Assembly (NCBI GenBank): GCA_036346205.1
Contig: JARFJB010001987.1
Location: 5,735,001-5,799,000, forward strand
Direction: 5' to 3'
Length of the DNA stretch: 64,000 nt
Origin: Vesta saturnalis
Lineage: Eukaryota > Arthropoda > Insecta > Coleoptera > Lampyridae
Shown: in pieces, positions 47,150 through 59,533 of the stretch
Layout of the letters: the number at the start of each line of letters is the position of its first letter
Position numbering within the stretch: the stretch's first letter is position 1
The notes under the pieces: generated by a model
What the model was told of the DNA's origin: nothing
Databases searched by the model: none
Seen by the model: the letters and a program-made list of their open reading frames with translations, nothing else
Translations under genes and position numbers: made by a program

Positions 47150-48571
47150 TGTTGTACTATATATTGTACAATGAAGAAAAATCAAATAATGTTTTATTAG
47201 CTGTTACGGATAATCCAGAAATGTCTACATGATACATTGAACAAATAATTGGAGTAGCGCATTCTATTTCCTTTTATTTTACGAAAAGAAAAAATACGTC
47301 CATTTAAATTTAGAATTTGTCAGGGACTTCGATCAGGGATTCAGCGCGCAGTTCTGTGAATAGTATACCAGGCAATGTGCAGATAATGATTAATTTCCAT
47401 AATAATAATAATAATAATAATAACAACAATAATAATATTCATTTCAAACTGCTACATAAAAATACATACAGTAGAGTGTAGGTTGAAATAGGTCAATTTA
47501 AAAATATATTAACAAGCTCAAAAATATATAAAATACATAATAGTAGAGTATATAACAAAGGACTCAAAAGCAACACAAAACCAATAAGTAGAGCATTAAT
47601 TAAAACTGGAATGAGTTCTGCATCAATAATAAATTGAAAAAGGTTTGCTTAGAAACAGTCTTATTTTTTTCCTTTTTAATTTCTTGAGAAAGTGAATTAA
47701 AAATTGTAGATTATACATAATACATTCATATATGTACAACCCAACGACCGTTAATACTCCGTATTCTCTAAAACGCCCCCCACAAGACTCTTTAAAATTC
47801 AAACCACACATTATACGAAGAACTTGTTTTTGTATTACTAAAATTCTATTTATGTCAGTTTGGCTTGTGGTGCCCCAGAACATAATACCAAAACGAAATT
47901 TTTCGACAAAAGTTGCATGGTAAATGGTCCTAAGTACGAAATGATTTACTATGCGGCTAACCACTCTCATACTGTACCAGATATTTAAATAAATATAAAA
48001 TCATTTGGTCGGATGGAAGTCAGGTGACCAATAATGGAATTTTCAATACAAGAAATCCTCACTATTGGACGAAAGAAAATCATAGAAAATAAAGGGCGCA
48101 GACACCAACACCGTTTCGGTTTTAAAATGTGGGCTGAAATATTTGGAATGCGCATAATAGGTCTGAAAAACCAAAATGTATTACAAAATGAAGTAAAAGC
48201 AGCTTTAGCTGATTTACCTCCAGCTGATATTCAAGATTATTAATTTTTACAAGACGGTGCTCCAGCACATAATTCTAGTGCCGTCCAGGAATATTTATCG
48301 GCAAGGTTTCCAGCAAGATGGATTGCAACATATTCGAGAGTAAGGTGACCAGTGTGAACCCCCCTATTTAACACCTCTTGACTTTTTTCTCTGAGGATAT
48401 GTCAAAAATTATATTTACCGGCACGTTATTGAAAATGACAATCAATTGCGGAACTTAGTTCTCGAAGCAAGTATTACGCTTCAAATGTTTTGCAATGTAT
48501 TGGATACATCTGTAAGACAGTGTTATTTGTGTTTGGAAAATAATGAAAAACTTTTTGAACAACTAGTGTAA
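47150..48571 (+). pseudogene. Transposase of the 46.4-49.2 kb transposon, split by a LINE insertion
   Basis: Helix-turn-helix block NNVLLAVTDNPEMST at 47185, then RDFDQGFSAQFCE and YTRQCADND up to 47398. After the insertion, coding resumes with RRHQHRFGFKMWAEIFGMR (48090), a stop, FLQDGAPAHNSSAVQEYLSA (48243) holding the second catalytic Asp, and a C-terminal run GYVKNYIYRHVIENDNQLRN to LFEQLV and stop at 48571. The TDE block with the first Asp is missing, probably lost at the insertion point. This is the DDE/D transposase of the same broad group as at 28-31 kb and 54-55 kb. Confidence 0.8.
47399..48010 (-). pseudogene. 3' fragment of a non-LTR retrotransposon nested in the transposase
   Basis: The minus-strand frame from 47970 reads HFVLRTIYHATFVEKFRFGI, FWGTTSQTDINRILVIQKQV, LRIMCGLNFKESC and LYIYECIM, the C-terminal tail that follows the reverse transcriptase in Jockey/CR1-type LINEs. 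It ends in an (AAT)n tract at 47400-47440, a typical 3' tail on the minus strand. It interrupts the host transposase at about 47398 and is 5' truncated. Confidence 0.8.
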
Positions 48572-49199
48572 GGCATAAGTAATTCTTACCTTAATTTACA
48601 CTAAAAACAAAAGAAATTAGTAGTTTTTCCTTACCGTCAATTTGTTTGTTAATATTATCTTCTAATATTAAGAAACTTTATTATGGTGTGTAATAATCAT
48701 ACGGGAAAGTTACTGCATCGAGTTCCTCGCAAATGCAGGTCTGTATTCAAAAATTTCGTGATGATCGTCCATAAAAGTTTCAAAACGCGATCAGACCATC
48801 AAATGTGATACAATGTTGAATTTGTAATAAAAAATCTTTCTAAATCAGTTTTCAAAATATCAGAACCATATTTAAAAAAAATAAATTGATGGCTATAATA
48901 ATAGGAAACGTCCGATTGAAAAACTGACTACACCATATTAAAGCTCGTAACAAGTTGTCATGAAGAAGTGTATCTATTTTTGCTCTATCATTTATAATAG
49001 CACCAGAAAAAAATAAAATTGAAATTTCATAAATTCAATTTTTTTCAAATATCCCAAAAACTAAAATTCATACCATCGATTTCTTCTGTATCATTTTATT
49101 GGTCCCCTTATCAAACAATCTTTTTCCGATTTAAGCGGAGTTGTATCTATTACCATTTCCGAGATCCCGATAGTGAGAATCCCTATCTTGGACATATCT

Positions 49200-51630
49200 G
49201 TATATGAATATCATGGTGTTCTTTTGAAAGTTAATGAGCTTCAAACATCTGACCACAGAGGTTCTTTTTTTAACAAACTTAACAAAACGCGAATCTTCAA
49301 AATGTTGAGTCAACAAGTATATAGGTATACAAGGAGTATAAAACATGGTCGCTCACGTTTTAAATTGAGTTACGACTTGGTCTTGTCCTTGATTTACCAA
49401 AGTTACTAGCATAGTGTTAACTTGATTTGGAAAAAAGACTTCAGTTTTTACCTAATTTATTAAAATAATTACATATACCAAATGGTGTGTTTGAAAAAGG
49501 GACTGTCCCGTATAACACGGGATGAATGGTCGCCTTAGGTTCACCTCAGTATGGAGATATTCAAGGCGCCACTTAGTTTTAGATAAAATAGCCTTTAACC
49601 TAAAGTGAAGCTGTAAGAGAATACACATAAGTACACATAATAAGGAAGTAAAATTCTCAATAATCGAGTAAATCGCAATGCATCTCAAACTAAATAGTTG
49701 TATTTATTAAACCAAATAGTCAGTGACTAAGTAACATTTATAACTTTCTCAAAGTCCCAAAATGAATACATAAACAATATTATTTATAGTTCTATAGTTA
49801 TTGGTTAATTTGTACAAGAAGTAAACCAAAGTTCGGTAACAAATTGATAAATTAATCATTTTTCATAAAGTGCATTACGGCCCTATTTCGTAAATTCGAA
49901 AATTACAAAATTGTAACTGAAATATTAGTAAAATACCTTATTTCAACAACGTTAGGTCACATACCTTACCGATATGAAATGTGCAATATCTTTGATATGT
50001 AGATGCGCTGATTCATTTGTCAGTAAATATATGTCCTAATTTTTAGTTCACAAAATAAATATTTGATCTTGACAAGACAGTCATCACAGTAACCTTACAA
50101 TATGTTATAAAGACCCCTGTTTGTTTTTATAATTAAAAAAAAATTAAGAGAAACCTAAAAAAAAAGAGAAACAATAAAATCGTAAATGTAAAGCAGTTAC
50201 ACCATGCAAAAGCCCATTTATAGTTATTAAAATCAATGTAGGTGAAAGGTACTTTATGATAGCACAACTTGAGTTTTTACATTGTAGCTATTATTGGTAT
50301 TTAAATAAAGAAATTTTAACACAGTGAGCTTAAAATAGCTTCCGTAGATACGAGAAATATGTCGATTAACATCTGCTCCCAGGGTAGTGCTGAAAAATAT
50401 CACTTCAGTGCAGCGTTAAATTGAAAATAGGCATTAGATTAACATGTGCCTCCAGACTGGTCCTGACGATTATCGTTTTGTTGTTGCATCAAATATAAAA
50501 TAGGCAGTCGATTAACATGTGCTTCCAGGATTGTCCTGAAATTATCGCTTTATTGCGGCGTCAAATAGAAAATAAGCATTCGATTAACATGTGCCCCTAG
50601 GATGATCCTCACGAATATCGCTTTATTGCAGCATCAAATGGAAAATAGGCAGTTCATTAACATATACCCCCAGGATAGGCTAAAAAAATACTAAAGTAAT
50701 CAAAATAATACCAATTGTCTTCTAAAACTTATCCTGATGGAAAATTTCGTACCCAAATTATTATAACCAGGTTGTCAGTATTAGATTAGTTTTGTTTTGT
50801 TTGTCTAACATTGTATTTCGTATGTTTAAGTTTAATTTTTTTTACTAGAGTTTTGCTATAGTTCTTGACCACTGCAGTTAAGTAGTATTGCGTATATATG
50901 TACATACATATAGGATTTAGGTTAGAGTTAGATAGTTGTTCCTTTTAGGTAGATTTACATTAGGGTAGATTGTTAGTTAGAAATTCTTATTATGATACCG
51001 ATTGAGGATGATAATATTGATGATCGTATGGGTAATACCTGACCAATCGCGGAGCGGAAACTCGAAAATTATAAACAATCGTCCATTGGATTCTGTGAGC
51101 GACTGTCTCCATGGTATTGGAACGCTTAACGGACAGGCCACGTCAGGGTGGGTTGCAGGCCATCCAGGTTGGAGGCTCTATAGCTCTCGGCTGTTGTAGT
51201 AGCGGAATTATAGCACAGTAATGTTGTCTTAGTGATGTTGCGTAGAGCCTATCCACTCCCCACCACATACCGTTGGTTATGGATCCTGAGGCATGCGTTT
51301 ATGAGAGTGTGTTTTTGAGTGTGTTGCATGTTCGGAACGGAAGTTATGCAATATTGAAAGTAACGTTTCAAATAAATTCAGTACTTATGTTTTTGACTCA
51401 AAAGTGTAATATTCAATGAATTAGTAGACTTTACTCGTATATAAACATGCGGCTCACATTCACGTAGGGATAAATTCAATTGCAACCGTATTAAAGCATT
51501 TTGTGTAAATATAACATAAATCCTATATTTAAGTTTACGAATTTACATCTAAAACTGTTAAATCATTTTAAACGAAGTATAAATTAGTTCTTACTTCAAT
51601 AATAAATTTTAAATCCACGTTAGAAATATA
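49200..51630. other. Non-coding stretch with one minisatellite
   Basis: No gene recognised. The 50360-50690 minisatellite is listed separately. A less AT-rich segment near 51040-51290 is unexplained. Confidence 0.4.
50362..50690 (+). repeat. 72-73 bp minisatellite, about 4.5 units
   Basis: ATTAACAT recurs at 50365, 50438, 50511, 50583 and 50655. Each unit carries ATTAACATGTGC, CCAGGAT-GTCCTGA, ATTATCGCTTTATTGC and CATCAAAT-GAAAATAGGCA. Confidence 0.9.
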
Positions 51631-51632
51631 CA

Positions 51633-53782
51633 TGGTAACGAACCGGCAGTCCTCAAACCATGGCATAAATTTGTTTGAAGTTCAAAAAATAGAAGGCACC
51701 ACTTTGTAAGGTCCTTTCTCACAATTTTTATATTTGCCGCGGCTAAACTGCAATCGGTCTTTAGATTATAAACTAAAGAGGGGGGTGGGTTCGTCGGAAT
51801 ATTTAATCTTTAGCTCTACACTGTCCACATAAAATAATTATAGTAAAACGGTTCAAAAAAATATATTATCCTATTCCATACAGTTCTAATATATTCACAC
51901 TTAAGCTAAATAACTACCTGGTTAACAACTAACATAAACGAAAAAAATGAGGAAACAATTTGACTTTAAGATCTAGACGGCGACGTCGGGGGCGTCCACT
52001 CGGTTTGGACGGCGAATTTGGATGTCCTCCTTCCTTCCACTCGCTCGATACGACGGCTTATTGTTGTCGAAGTCGTTTCTGTAAATAGATATTAATACTA
52101 CCTAGTTACACTCAATGAAGAACGTAATATTTAAATGATTAATAACGTTGCGTTTAATTAATTATTTATGCTAGATACGGCCCTGTCTACAAAAGAAAAG
52201 AATGTATAAACAAACTACTGGTTATTAAAACGGGGTTGGAGTTCACGGTTGTACGCAGGACGAGCGTTCACCGGTCTAATGCTTGCTTCCTTTACCTTCA
52301 GTACTTTCTGGAAGACGGACAGGCGCGTATGCTTCGTGAAGCAATTCCCTTCACGATCTATTATGTTTGAGAATATGAATTATCTTCAGAGGTTTACTCT
52401 CGCATTAAATTTAGACTGGGCAGATTATACAAGTTTGGTTGTATAATTAATATATTTCACGTTATCTACTGGGATGCAATTTTATGGCGATGATTTCTTT
52501 TATGCAAATGAACGAAATCTCACGTAGATACAAATGAACGTTACTTAATGGTATACGCACCAAAACGCGTATTTATTAAAGGCGGTTTATACTTGCGGAA
52601 TAAGCTGGTGGAAAACAATTAATTGATTGTTTTCTTGAAATTCGTTTACTACGCGCGTGATTATCGGTGTACGGTTTTCTCCTACGACAGGTCTTTGACG
52701 GATACTCTACGTTTAATTCGTTTGTGATTACAGGCACTTCGGTCTTCGCCAGCGAGCTGGTGAATTCAGGTGTTTAGAATGTAAGTGATAGTAAATGATA
52801 AAAGCTGCAGGTCTATACAGTCCTACTTAGCTCTCGTCGTCAGGTATATGGTATAGTGGTGAGTGTTTGTACTCCCGACTGCTTCGGGGTGACCCGTGGC
52901 GGTCTGGGGGTTTGTGTGTTGGTGTTTGAACTCCCGACTACTTCGTGGCTTTGCCCGTGGCGTTCTGGGGTTGGTGTGTGTTTGCGTTTGTGATCTCCCG
53001 ACTACTTCGTGGCTTTGCCCGTGGCGGTCTGGGGGTTTTAGTGTGTGCTGGTGTTTATACTCCCGACTGCTTCGTGGCTTTGCCCGTGGCGGTCTGGGGG
53101 TTTTAGTGTGTGCTGGTGTTTGGGTACTGAATTATTCTACAGACTTACGTGTCGTTAATCACAAAGATCGAGGATAGCTATTTACAAAAGATTCGCGGTG
53201 CGCGTTCGCAAATACAGGGAGCTAAACTCGCGGTGGCTATCACTAGGTCTGCGGCGATTTACTTTAACGCAACCGTCACGTGCAGGTTTTCTGGAATCGG
53301 AGTTAGTCAAACGGACTAACTACTACAGGAGCTGGTGAAACCAACTAAATAATTCTCGGCGGCGGGATGCGTTCACGTGGCGCGACGGAACTCTTCTACG
53401 GCTGCTACTGGTCTGGTCGGCTACGGCTACTCGTACTAATAACAATATTAATATTAATAATATAACTAACTACTAAAAGGTCGCGGCGCGGTTTTTATAG
53501 GGGACTCTCGGTAGGCGGTGGTGGCTTCTGTTTGGGGGAATCCTATTTGTAATTGGCGGAAATTACTCTGACGTATAAAACATTCGATGTTTTATGAAAT
53601 CTACGTTGGAGGGGAAACAAATTAATTTTTGTTGTGCAATCAAACGGAATACTAAGAAATATTAGATCAAGTCTTGCAGGTGTTTGAATATAAGAAATCT
53701 TACATCATTACTTTTATGAGGGCTGATTGTTAAATAATTAATTAATTAAAAATTTTGTAGTAATGACTTGCGGTTCGTTACA
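51633..53782 (-). mobile_element. Possible LTR-type unit bounded by GTAACGAACCG inverted ends
   Basis: The right boundary reads TGTAACGAACCGCAAG on the minus strand, and the left boundary ends CGGTTCGTTACCA, giving TG...CA termini with an 11 bp inverted match. A TATAAAAA box (53492-53499, minus strand) lies about 285 bases inside the right end with a TTAGTAG initiator-like sequence downstream, as in an LTR U3/R junction. The interior is far more GC-rich than its surroundings and contains a 59-65 bp minisatellite. No matching target duplication is seen, so it may be two partial units rather than one. Confidence 0.4.
52862..53125 (+). repeat. 59-65 bp GC-rich minisatellite, four units
   Basis: CTCCCGACT recurs at 52872, 52931, 52995 and 53060 with CTTCGTGGCTTTGCCCGTGG, CGGTCTGGGGGTTT and TGTGTGCTGGTGTTT. 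The frame across it (52896-53177) is repeat translation, not a gene. Confidence 0.9.
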
Positions 53783-53826
53783 ACTTGTCCATAAAATTAG
53801 TACTAAAATTAACAAAATTTTTTATA

Positions 53827-55799
53827 CACAGTGAGTTTGTGTCATTATTTGTATGGGGGATCTCGGAAACCATAAGAGTTACACATTTATTAAATGGGGT
53901 GAGATTTAATTCTTTAAAAGACTAATCCAGATATGATTTTGTTGATTTCACATAATGCATGGCTTACTAGAAATTCTCCAAAATCGTTTCAACGCTTTAA
54001 TTCGTTTATTTCTAAAGATAGATAAAAAATTTTTACATACAATTTGTAGATAATTTTGTGCTAAATAACGTCACCGCACTAGTTTTGAACTTATGAAGTA
54101 AACTTGATTTTTTTTTAATGGAAACCATAGTTGGCTATGGCATGTTTTAACAGTGCATTTTTTTCTATTGTAATGATGTAAGGTTTGTATCACTTATTTT
54201 AATAAATAAAAGCACAATATACGTTTTTATATTATTAGGTTTAACAAAAATAATATCTTACCATGGAAAATAAAAGTAAAGCAACTGAATCGTTGTTTAT
54301 CTTCATCTTTGACAGTTTGTTAGTGTAATTCTTATCGGTTTTGTTAGTATGGAGTAGCTTTAGGAAATTAATTATGGCGTACACAAATTTCTAAAAACTT
54401 GATATGATTGAATGTTGCACCATTTGTAATAAATACAGTCAACGAGCGGCCGAACGCTATTTTTTTATTGTATTTCGATCGCCTTCAGCCATCTTTAGAT
54501 ACCTTCAAAATTTATGCAACAATTTAAAAGAGTTAGGGAGTTTTGTGAAGCCCAGAAATAGGGGTAATATTGATGTAAACGTGCAGGTAAATGTTCTAGC
54601 TATTGTTAATCAAAATCCATCTATACCAACACGGCAAATTGCACAATCTTGCTGCAATCTCACACAACGCACAGTAGTGAGAACTTTAGCAAAACATAAA
54701 TACCGTCCTTATAAATATTCAGTTAGACAAACTTTACACCTTGGTGATGATTATGATTAAATTCTTGTAATTGGTTCATAAATATATGCCATGAAAGTAA
54801 CTTTCCGATGCAGATCTTATGGACCGACGAAACATATTTTACAAACTGTGATATGTTCAATTGCCATAATGTTCGCCTGTGGGCCCAAGCAAATCCCCAC
54901 CGTTTACAAGAAAGGCGACCTCAGATTAAGTTTGGCTTCAATTTATCGTGCGGTGTAATTGGTTCGCAGCTTGTTGAGACATTAACTGGAAATAGATATT
55001 TGCAAATTTACAAACCCGTGCACCCCACTATCAGGCGTAAGTTAAAAGATATTTAGATCAAATTTTTACAAACTCGTGGATAGGTAGAAATGGTCCTGTT
55101 TCATGGGCTGAACGTTTCCCTGATTTTGCACCTTTAAACCGTTTTGTATTTGGAGTAATAAAAGATCTCGTATATGTGCGATCATGTGCAACCCAGCAGA
55201 ACCTACAGGAAGCTATTATTAACGCGTTTAACAGATTAGATGGGCGTAAAACTAGGAAAGCTGTTAACTCCGTGTTGAAAAGGTGTCGCATGTGTGTCGA
55301 TAATAATGGTGGCCATTTCGAACACTTACGGTAAATTTATTTTGTTTTTTATGGAAAGATATGATTTTTGTTAAACCTAATAGTAGAAAAACGTATATTC
55401 TGTTTTATTTATTAAAATATTACAATCAGAAAAAGTGCACCATTAGAATATGTTATAGCCAACTATGGATTACATTTAAAAAAATTAAACTTTGCTTCAT
55501 AACTTCAAAATGCTAAGCAAAATTGAAAAACTAGTATGATGGCGTTATTCGGCATCAAATTATCCACACATTGTATTTAAACAATTTTTATCTATCTTTA
55601 GAAATAAATGAACTAAAGCGCTGAAACGATTTTGGAGAATTTTCTTTTTACAAATACCTAGTAGGCCATGCATTTTCTTAAATCAACAAAAGCGTATGTG
55701 GATTAGTCCTCTAAAGAAGCAAATCTTCCCTATTTAGGCAACTGTGTAACTCTTATGGTTTCCAAGATCCCCATACAAATAATGAAAGAACTCACCCTG
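53827..55799 (+). mobile_element. TA-flanked Tc1/mariner-type transposon with about 200 bp TIRs
   Basis: The left end CACAGTGAGTTTG...CATTATTTGTATGGGG and GGATCTCGGAAACCATAAGA is mirrored at 55590-55799, and TA flanks both ends (53825-53826, 55800-55801). The length is 1.97 kb. It carries one damaged transposase gene. Confidence 0.85.
54404..55333 (+). pseudogene. Transposase of the 53.8-55.8 kb transposon, second catalytic Asp deleted
   Basis: The frame from ATG 54404 reads MIECCTICNKYSQRAAERYF (DUF4817-type start), a helix-turn-helix block NPSIPTRQIAQSCCNLTQRT, then breaks near 54760. It resumes at 54808 with MQILWTDETYFTNC (first catalytic Asp), ANPHRLQERRPQIKFGFNLS and VIGSQLVETLTGN. At about 55056 it jumps directly to SWIGRNGPVSWAERFPDFAP and GVIKDLVY, ending FEHLR at 55333. 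The QDGAPAH-type block with the second Asp is absent, so the protein cannot catalyse transposition. Confidence 0.85.
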
Positions 55800-55801
55800 T
55801 A

Positions 55802-56646
55802 TAATTAAACAAATTAAACTACGTTCGATGGGCCGCATTTTATTTAATTAAAATTATATACTGATTTTGCACACAACTTTTGCTTATTATTTCATATTTA
55901 TAAAAACATGATCAATAGAGGCCACTTCTTGGACGGATTAAAGGGATTAATAGAATGCTAATTAAAAAATTTATGTTATAACGATTTTGATCGTTCAGTA
56001 TAGATGGTACATTTATATTGAAGGATCTGAATCTTAGAGAAATGAATAGATCAAGTTTCACATTAGATTTAGCAAACTATTGCGACATTTATTTTGATTT
56101 GCGCAAAAACTGGAAACAAGGGAAGTAAAATTTTACCGAAACCTTATTACCAGTGGTTTATTTCAATATTTATTGGTGATTGAATGTATTAGGTAATACG
56201 CCAAATAAGGCAACAAGTATGAAAGGAATTTGGGGGTGAGTTTTCATTTAACAACACAGGACTGTTGAGAATCGGATTGAGTGACAATTTTGAATTCAAG
56301 TTTGACATTTTTTTACGATCAGTCAGTAAATATAAAGTCATTTATATCTATTAGTGATCGTATATAAAACTTAAAAGGACCTAAAAAGATCTGACCAAAA
56401 TGATAAATATTGAGTGATATGTTCAATTTAAAATGTGAATATTTGTGTGATAAACTTAAACACATACTGAATGGTTAATTACTACAGTGTTATTTCAACA
56501 TTTTTAAAATAATTATAAAAATTTCATAATTAATATAACTCTGTGAATTAAATTTATTATTAGTAGTATCAACTCGATACGCATCCCGTGAAAATATAAT
56601 TGTATCGTAAATCAGTATTAACCATCCTATTGTGTTAACGTTTTGG
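55802..56646. other. Non-coding stretch
   Basis: Only short AT-rich frames; nothing recognised. Confidence 0.4.
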
Positions 56647-57700
56647 TTAACCTTATTGTGTTCGGGTCATTATGACCCGGGAGCCTATGGTTGTCGTTTC
56701 ATAGTCGTTAACTTGATATAACAGTAAATAATAATAAGAAATAAGATGTAGTATTTATTATTTATTACATTTTATATACGTTATTTTATTTTTATTATAT
56801 ATTATTATAAAGGTTATGTAAAGAACATCTAAAAAACGTAGTAGTTAGGTATATTCATTTATTTGTTATAGTCTTGACAGTAGTAATATACATGAGCTTT
56901 ACATAGGTATTTTGAGCAATTACAACGTACCATATTAGTTTTATTATCATTGTAAGAGGGACAAAAATTACACCTTTTACACTTCGATGTGATTGATTGT
57001 TCCCTTACTGCATTACTGGTTTCAGAACGTGACTTTATAACCATTTCAGCTGCAGAAATGCTTCGAGGGAGACGTTTTCTTTCTCGAAATAATGGAGTGA
57101 TCAAGGAATTACCCAATTCTTTACAAAATAGTCGCCGTTTTATAAGTTTTCCAGCATTTCAGATTGGAGTTACTTCGCACCACAGAACATAAGCGTTGTA
57201 AGCTGAAATGTCCATGATATTGTAAAAGATAGCCATTGGCCATCTTTTAGTTTGCCGTTTGCTTGTGTATGTTTTTATTAACTTGTCTAACGTGTCTACA
57301 GCTCCTTTAGTTTTGTTGTAATCTAAAATCATAAACCGCTTTTTATGATCTTGGTTACACACTCCGTTATCGTGGAGCATGGTGCTCATAAGCGTAACAT
57401 TTTTATTCCGTTTCGGAATATAGGAGCTAATTTATCAGTTTGGCGTCGTTGTGGTCGAGTTTTTTTATCGTCAAAGCGAATTATTCGTGCAATTACCTGA
57501 AATCGTTGTGGGGACATCGTTGCTCTAAATATTGGACGACCTACATTTCCACCTGGCTGTTGCCTCTCTATGAGATTTATACATTCCAGCTAGAAACAGT
57601 AGGTCAAAGTATGATTCTAGTCCAACTAATGTTAGTTCTTGAAACATGTCGCCACAAAATCTTTTGAGTTCTCAATTTGACATTAGGTTTACAATTTTGG
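56647..57700 (-). mobile_element. piggyBac-type transposon remnant with one end and an internally deleted transposase
   Basis: One terminus is visible: TTAA (56647-56650), then CCTTATTGTGTT and the palindrome CGGGTCATTATGACCCG, typical of piggyBac ends. The minus-strand transposase reads GGNVGRPIFRATMSPQRFQ, RIIRFDDKKTRPQRRQTDKL and APIFRNGIK (57560-57395). It then jumps to TMLHDNGVCNQDHKKRFMIL, DYNKTKGAVDTLDKLIKTYT and KRQTKRWPMAIFYNIMD (57389-57215), and ends with a Cys-rich domain, CKRCNFCPSYNDNKTNMVRC then CNCSKYLCKAH (56985-56880), stopping at 56859. The catalytic segment that holds the first two Asp residues is deleted. The opposite terminus was not found. Confidence 0.85.
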
Positions 57701-58811
57701 GTGTGAAATATGAGAAGTACGTGGATTTTATATCAATTTTTCGCGACGTAGCATACCTTGTTGGCCCAGGAATCAACGAAAGTTTTAATCCGATGTATTA
57801 GTTTGAAGAATAGATGGTCAGTTATAAAAATGAATTAGGACATACATTACCATATCACCTTTTTTTAAAAAACGTCTCACTTTTAGAGTAGTTATTGTAT
57901 CTATTCTTAATTAAAATTGGTAAAAATCAGTTTTTTTCAAGACTACTCACAAAAGGATTTTTTGTAATCGTTACTTTTAATACATAAAGAGAAAAGTGGT
58001 ATATAACTAAATATATAAACTTTTTTATTTATGTATTTAATTTGACATTTGTCAACAAATATTTCAAAATTTAATTTTTTTCTAATTTTATGTGAACGAT
58101 TACAAAAAAATGTATTCGCCAACACGTGCGCTGTCACCTTTTTGGTGCTCGGCCATATATTTTATCCCTCGGCTACGCCTCGGGTAAAAAAGAACAGCCT
58201 CGCACCAAGAAATGTGTAAACAGCGCACTAGTTGCGAAATCTACTATTTTATTTGTACTTATGTTGTTAAACATGCAAAATTATTAAGCGAACCTTAAAG
58301 AATAAATCAATATATTAATTAAATACCTACTGGATATTTGTAAATTGTTTACGATTTTTATGGAATTAAAGTTACTTTATAGGAAAATCTGTCTAAGATT
58401 AACTTCAAGCTACCACAAAAACTTAATTTTGTTATTCTAACATGCGATCAAATTTAATTCCTATATAAAGTCAAACATATTTGAACGAATGTAAATAAAT
58501 CTAATTCAAAACGAGTAAGTATCTAATTCCTGCTAACTTAACTAAAAACTTTAAGGTTTAGGAAAATTGGAGGGATTGTATATCGACAGGTTTATTTGTC
58601 TAACTAATTAACGCAATTAATTACAATTTTTTTCCTGAAACAGAATAAAATTGATGCTGGAAAATAAAATATCCAGGATTATAAAATTTAAGGTTAGTTA
58701 AAATAATGCCATGTTTTCAGCTTTCAATTATAATAAGTTTCTGTCTTTAACTAATGAACTAATGTAAATTCTACATACATAAAGACAAGGTTTGCATCGA
58801 TTGGGGCTTGA
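57701..58811. other. Non-coding stretch
   Basis: No gene recognised. A CTCGGCTACGCCTCGGGTA patch at 58170 is GC-richer than its surroundings. Confidence 0.4.
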
Positions 58812-58884
58812 ATCTCAATGGCGCAGTTGGTTAGCGCGGTACTCTAGCAAAGTACAGATCGTAAGTTCAAATCCTAGACGAGGT
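58812..58884 (+). tRNA. tRNA-Ala(AGC)-like gene or pseudogene
   Basis: The 73-base cloverleaf has a perfect D stem (GCGC/GCGC), a perfect 5 bp anticodon stem (GTACT/AGTAC), a loop CTAGCAA with anticodon AGC at 58846-58848, and a T loop TTCAAAT. A-box TGGCGCAGTTGG and B-box GTTCAAATCC match RNA polymerase III promoters. The acceptor stem has two mismatches and the T stem two, and the 5' half is unlike typical tRNA-Ala. It may therefore be a tRNA pseudogene or the head of a tRNA-derived SINE. Confidence 0.5.
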
Positions 58885-58889
58885 AAGCT

Positions 58890-59341
58890 TTTTATTTATG
58901 TTTAATAAAATTAATAATAACTTTTAGCTTTCATTTACTAGTGTATAACCACTGTTTTCCCGCATCTTTCCTGAAGGTCATAGTTCTTAACGTTTCAAAA
59001 TAACTCTACTCTCTATTTTATGCTAAAGGGCTGATTTGTGGAGAAAGGAAATGTTTTCTCAGAGTTTCGTATCGTTTACACGCGTTTACTTGATTCTCGC
59101 CAGAATATCGTGTTTAAATTTATTTAAAGAAAATGAGTAAATTAAACCAAGTAAATGCGTGCGTTCGACCGTACAGTGAACTTGTGCATGAAGAAAATAA
59201 AATATCTTGTCAAGCTTGCAGCAAAATGGATTGCAATAGGAACAACTAAATTATTTCTGTGAAAATAACTGTATTTATTTATAATAGGTTTTTTAATTTT
59301 GTATTTAAAATTTCTGCTATATTATGCTGCATATTTAGCAG

Positions 59342-59401
<60 letters not shown>

Positions 59402-59520
59402 CGTATATTTTCATATTTTCTGCTGCATATAATCCGCTCTCTACTTATTAGAGTAGAGCATCAAATTTGATATTTACTATGAAACTAATACACATCGGTC
59501 ATCGTTATTTGTTTTCGGTA
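58890..59520. other. Non-coding stretch with TA tract
   Basis: No gene recognised. (TA)n at about 59347-59400. Confidence 0.5.
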
Positions 59521-59533
59521 TTACAGGCTGTAG

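Larger units (their letters stand above)
46363..49196 (+). mobile_element. Tc1/mariner-type transposon with about 440 bp inverted ends
   Basis: The left end 46363-46780 (GTCCAAGATAAGG, GGGATCTCGGAAATGGTAAT, GACGGTCC-type blocks) is the reverse complement of 48740-49196. Between them lies a broken transposase (47150-48571) that is itself split by a LINE fragment. The end motif GGGATCTCGGAAA is shared with the transposon at 53827-55799, so they are related families. The target duplication at the outer ends is not clear. Confidence 0.8.

Noticed and set aside
50362..50690. CRISPR-like array
   Set aside because: The repeats have no unique spacers between short repeats, the whole 72-73 bp unit is repeated, and the DNA is eukaryotic.
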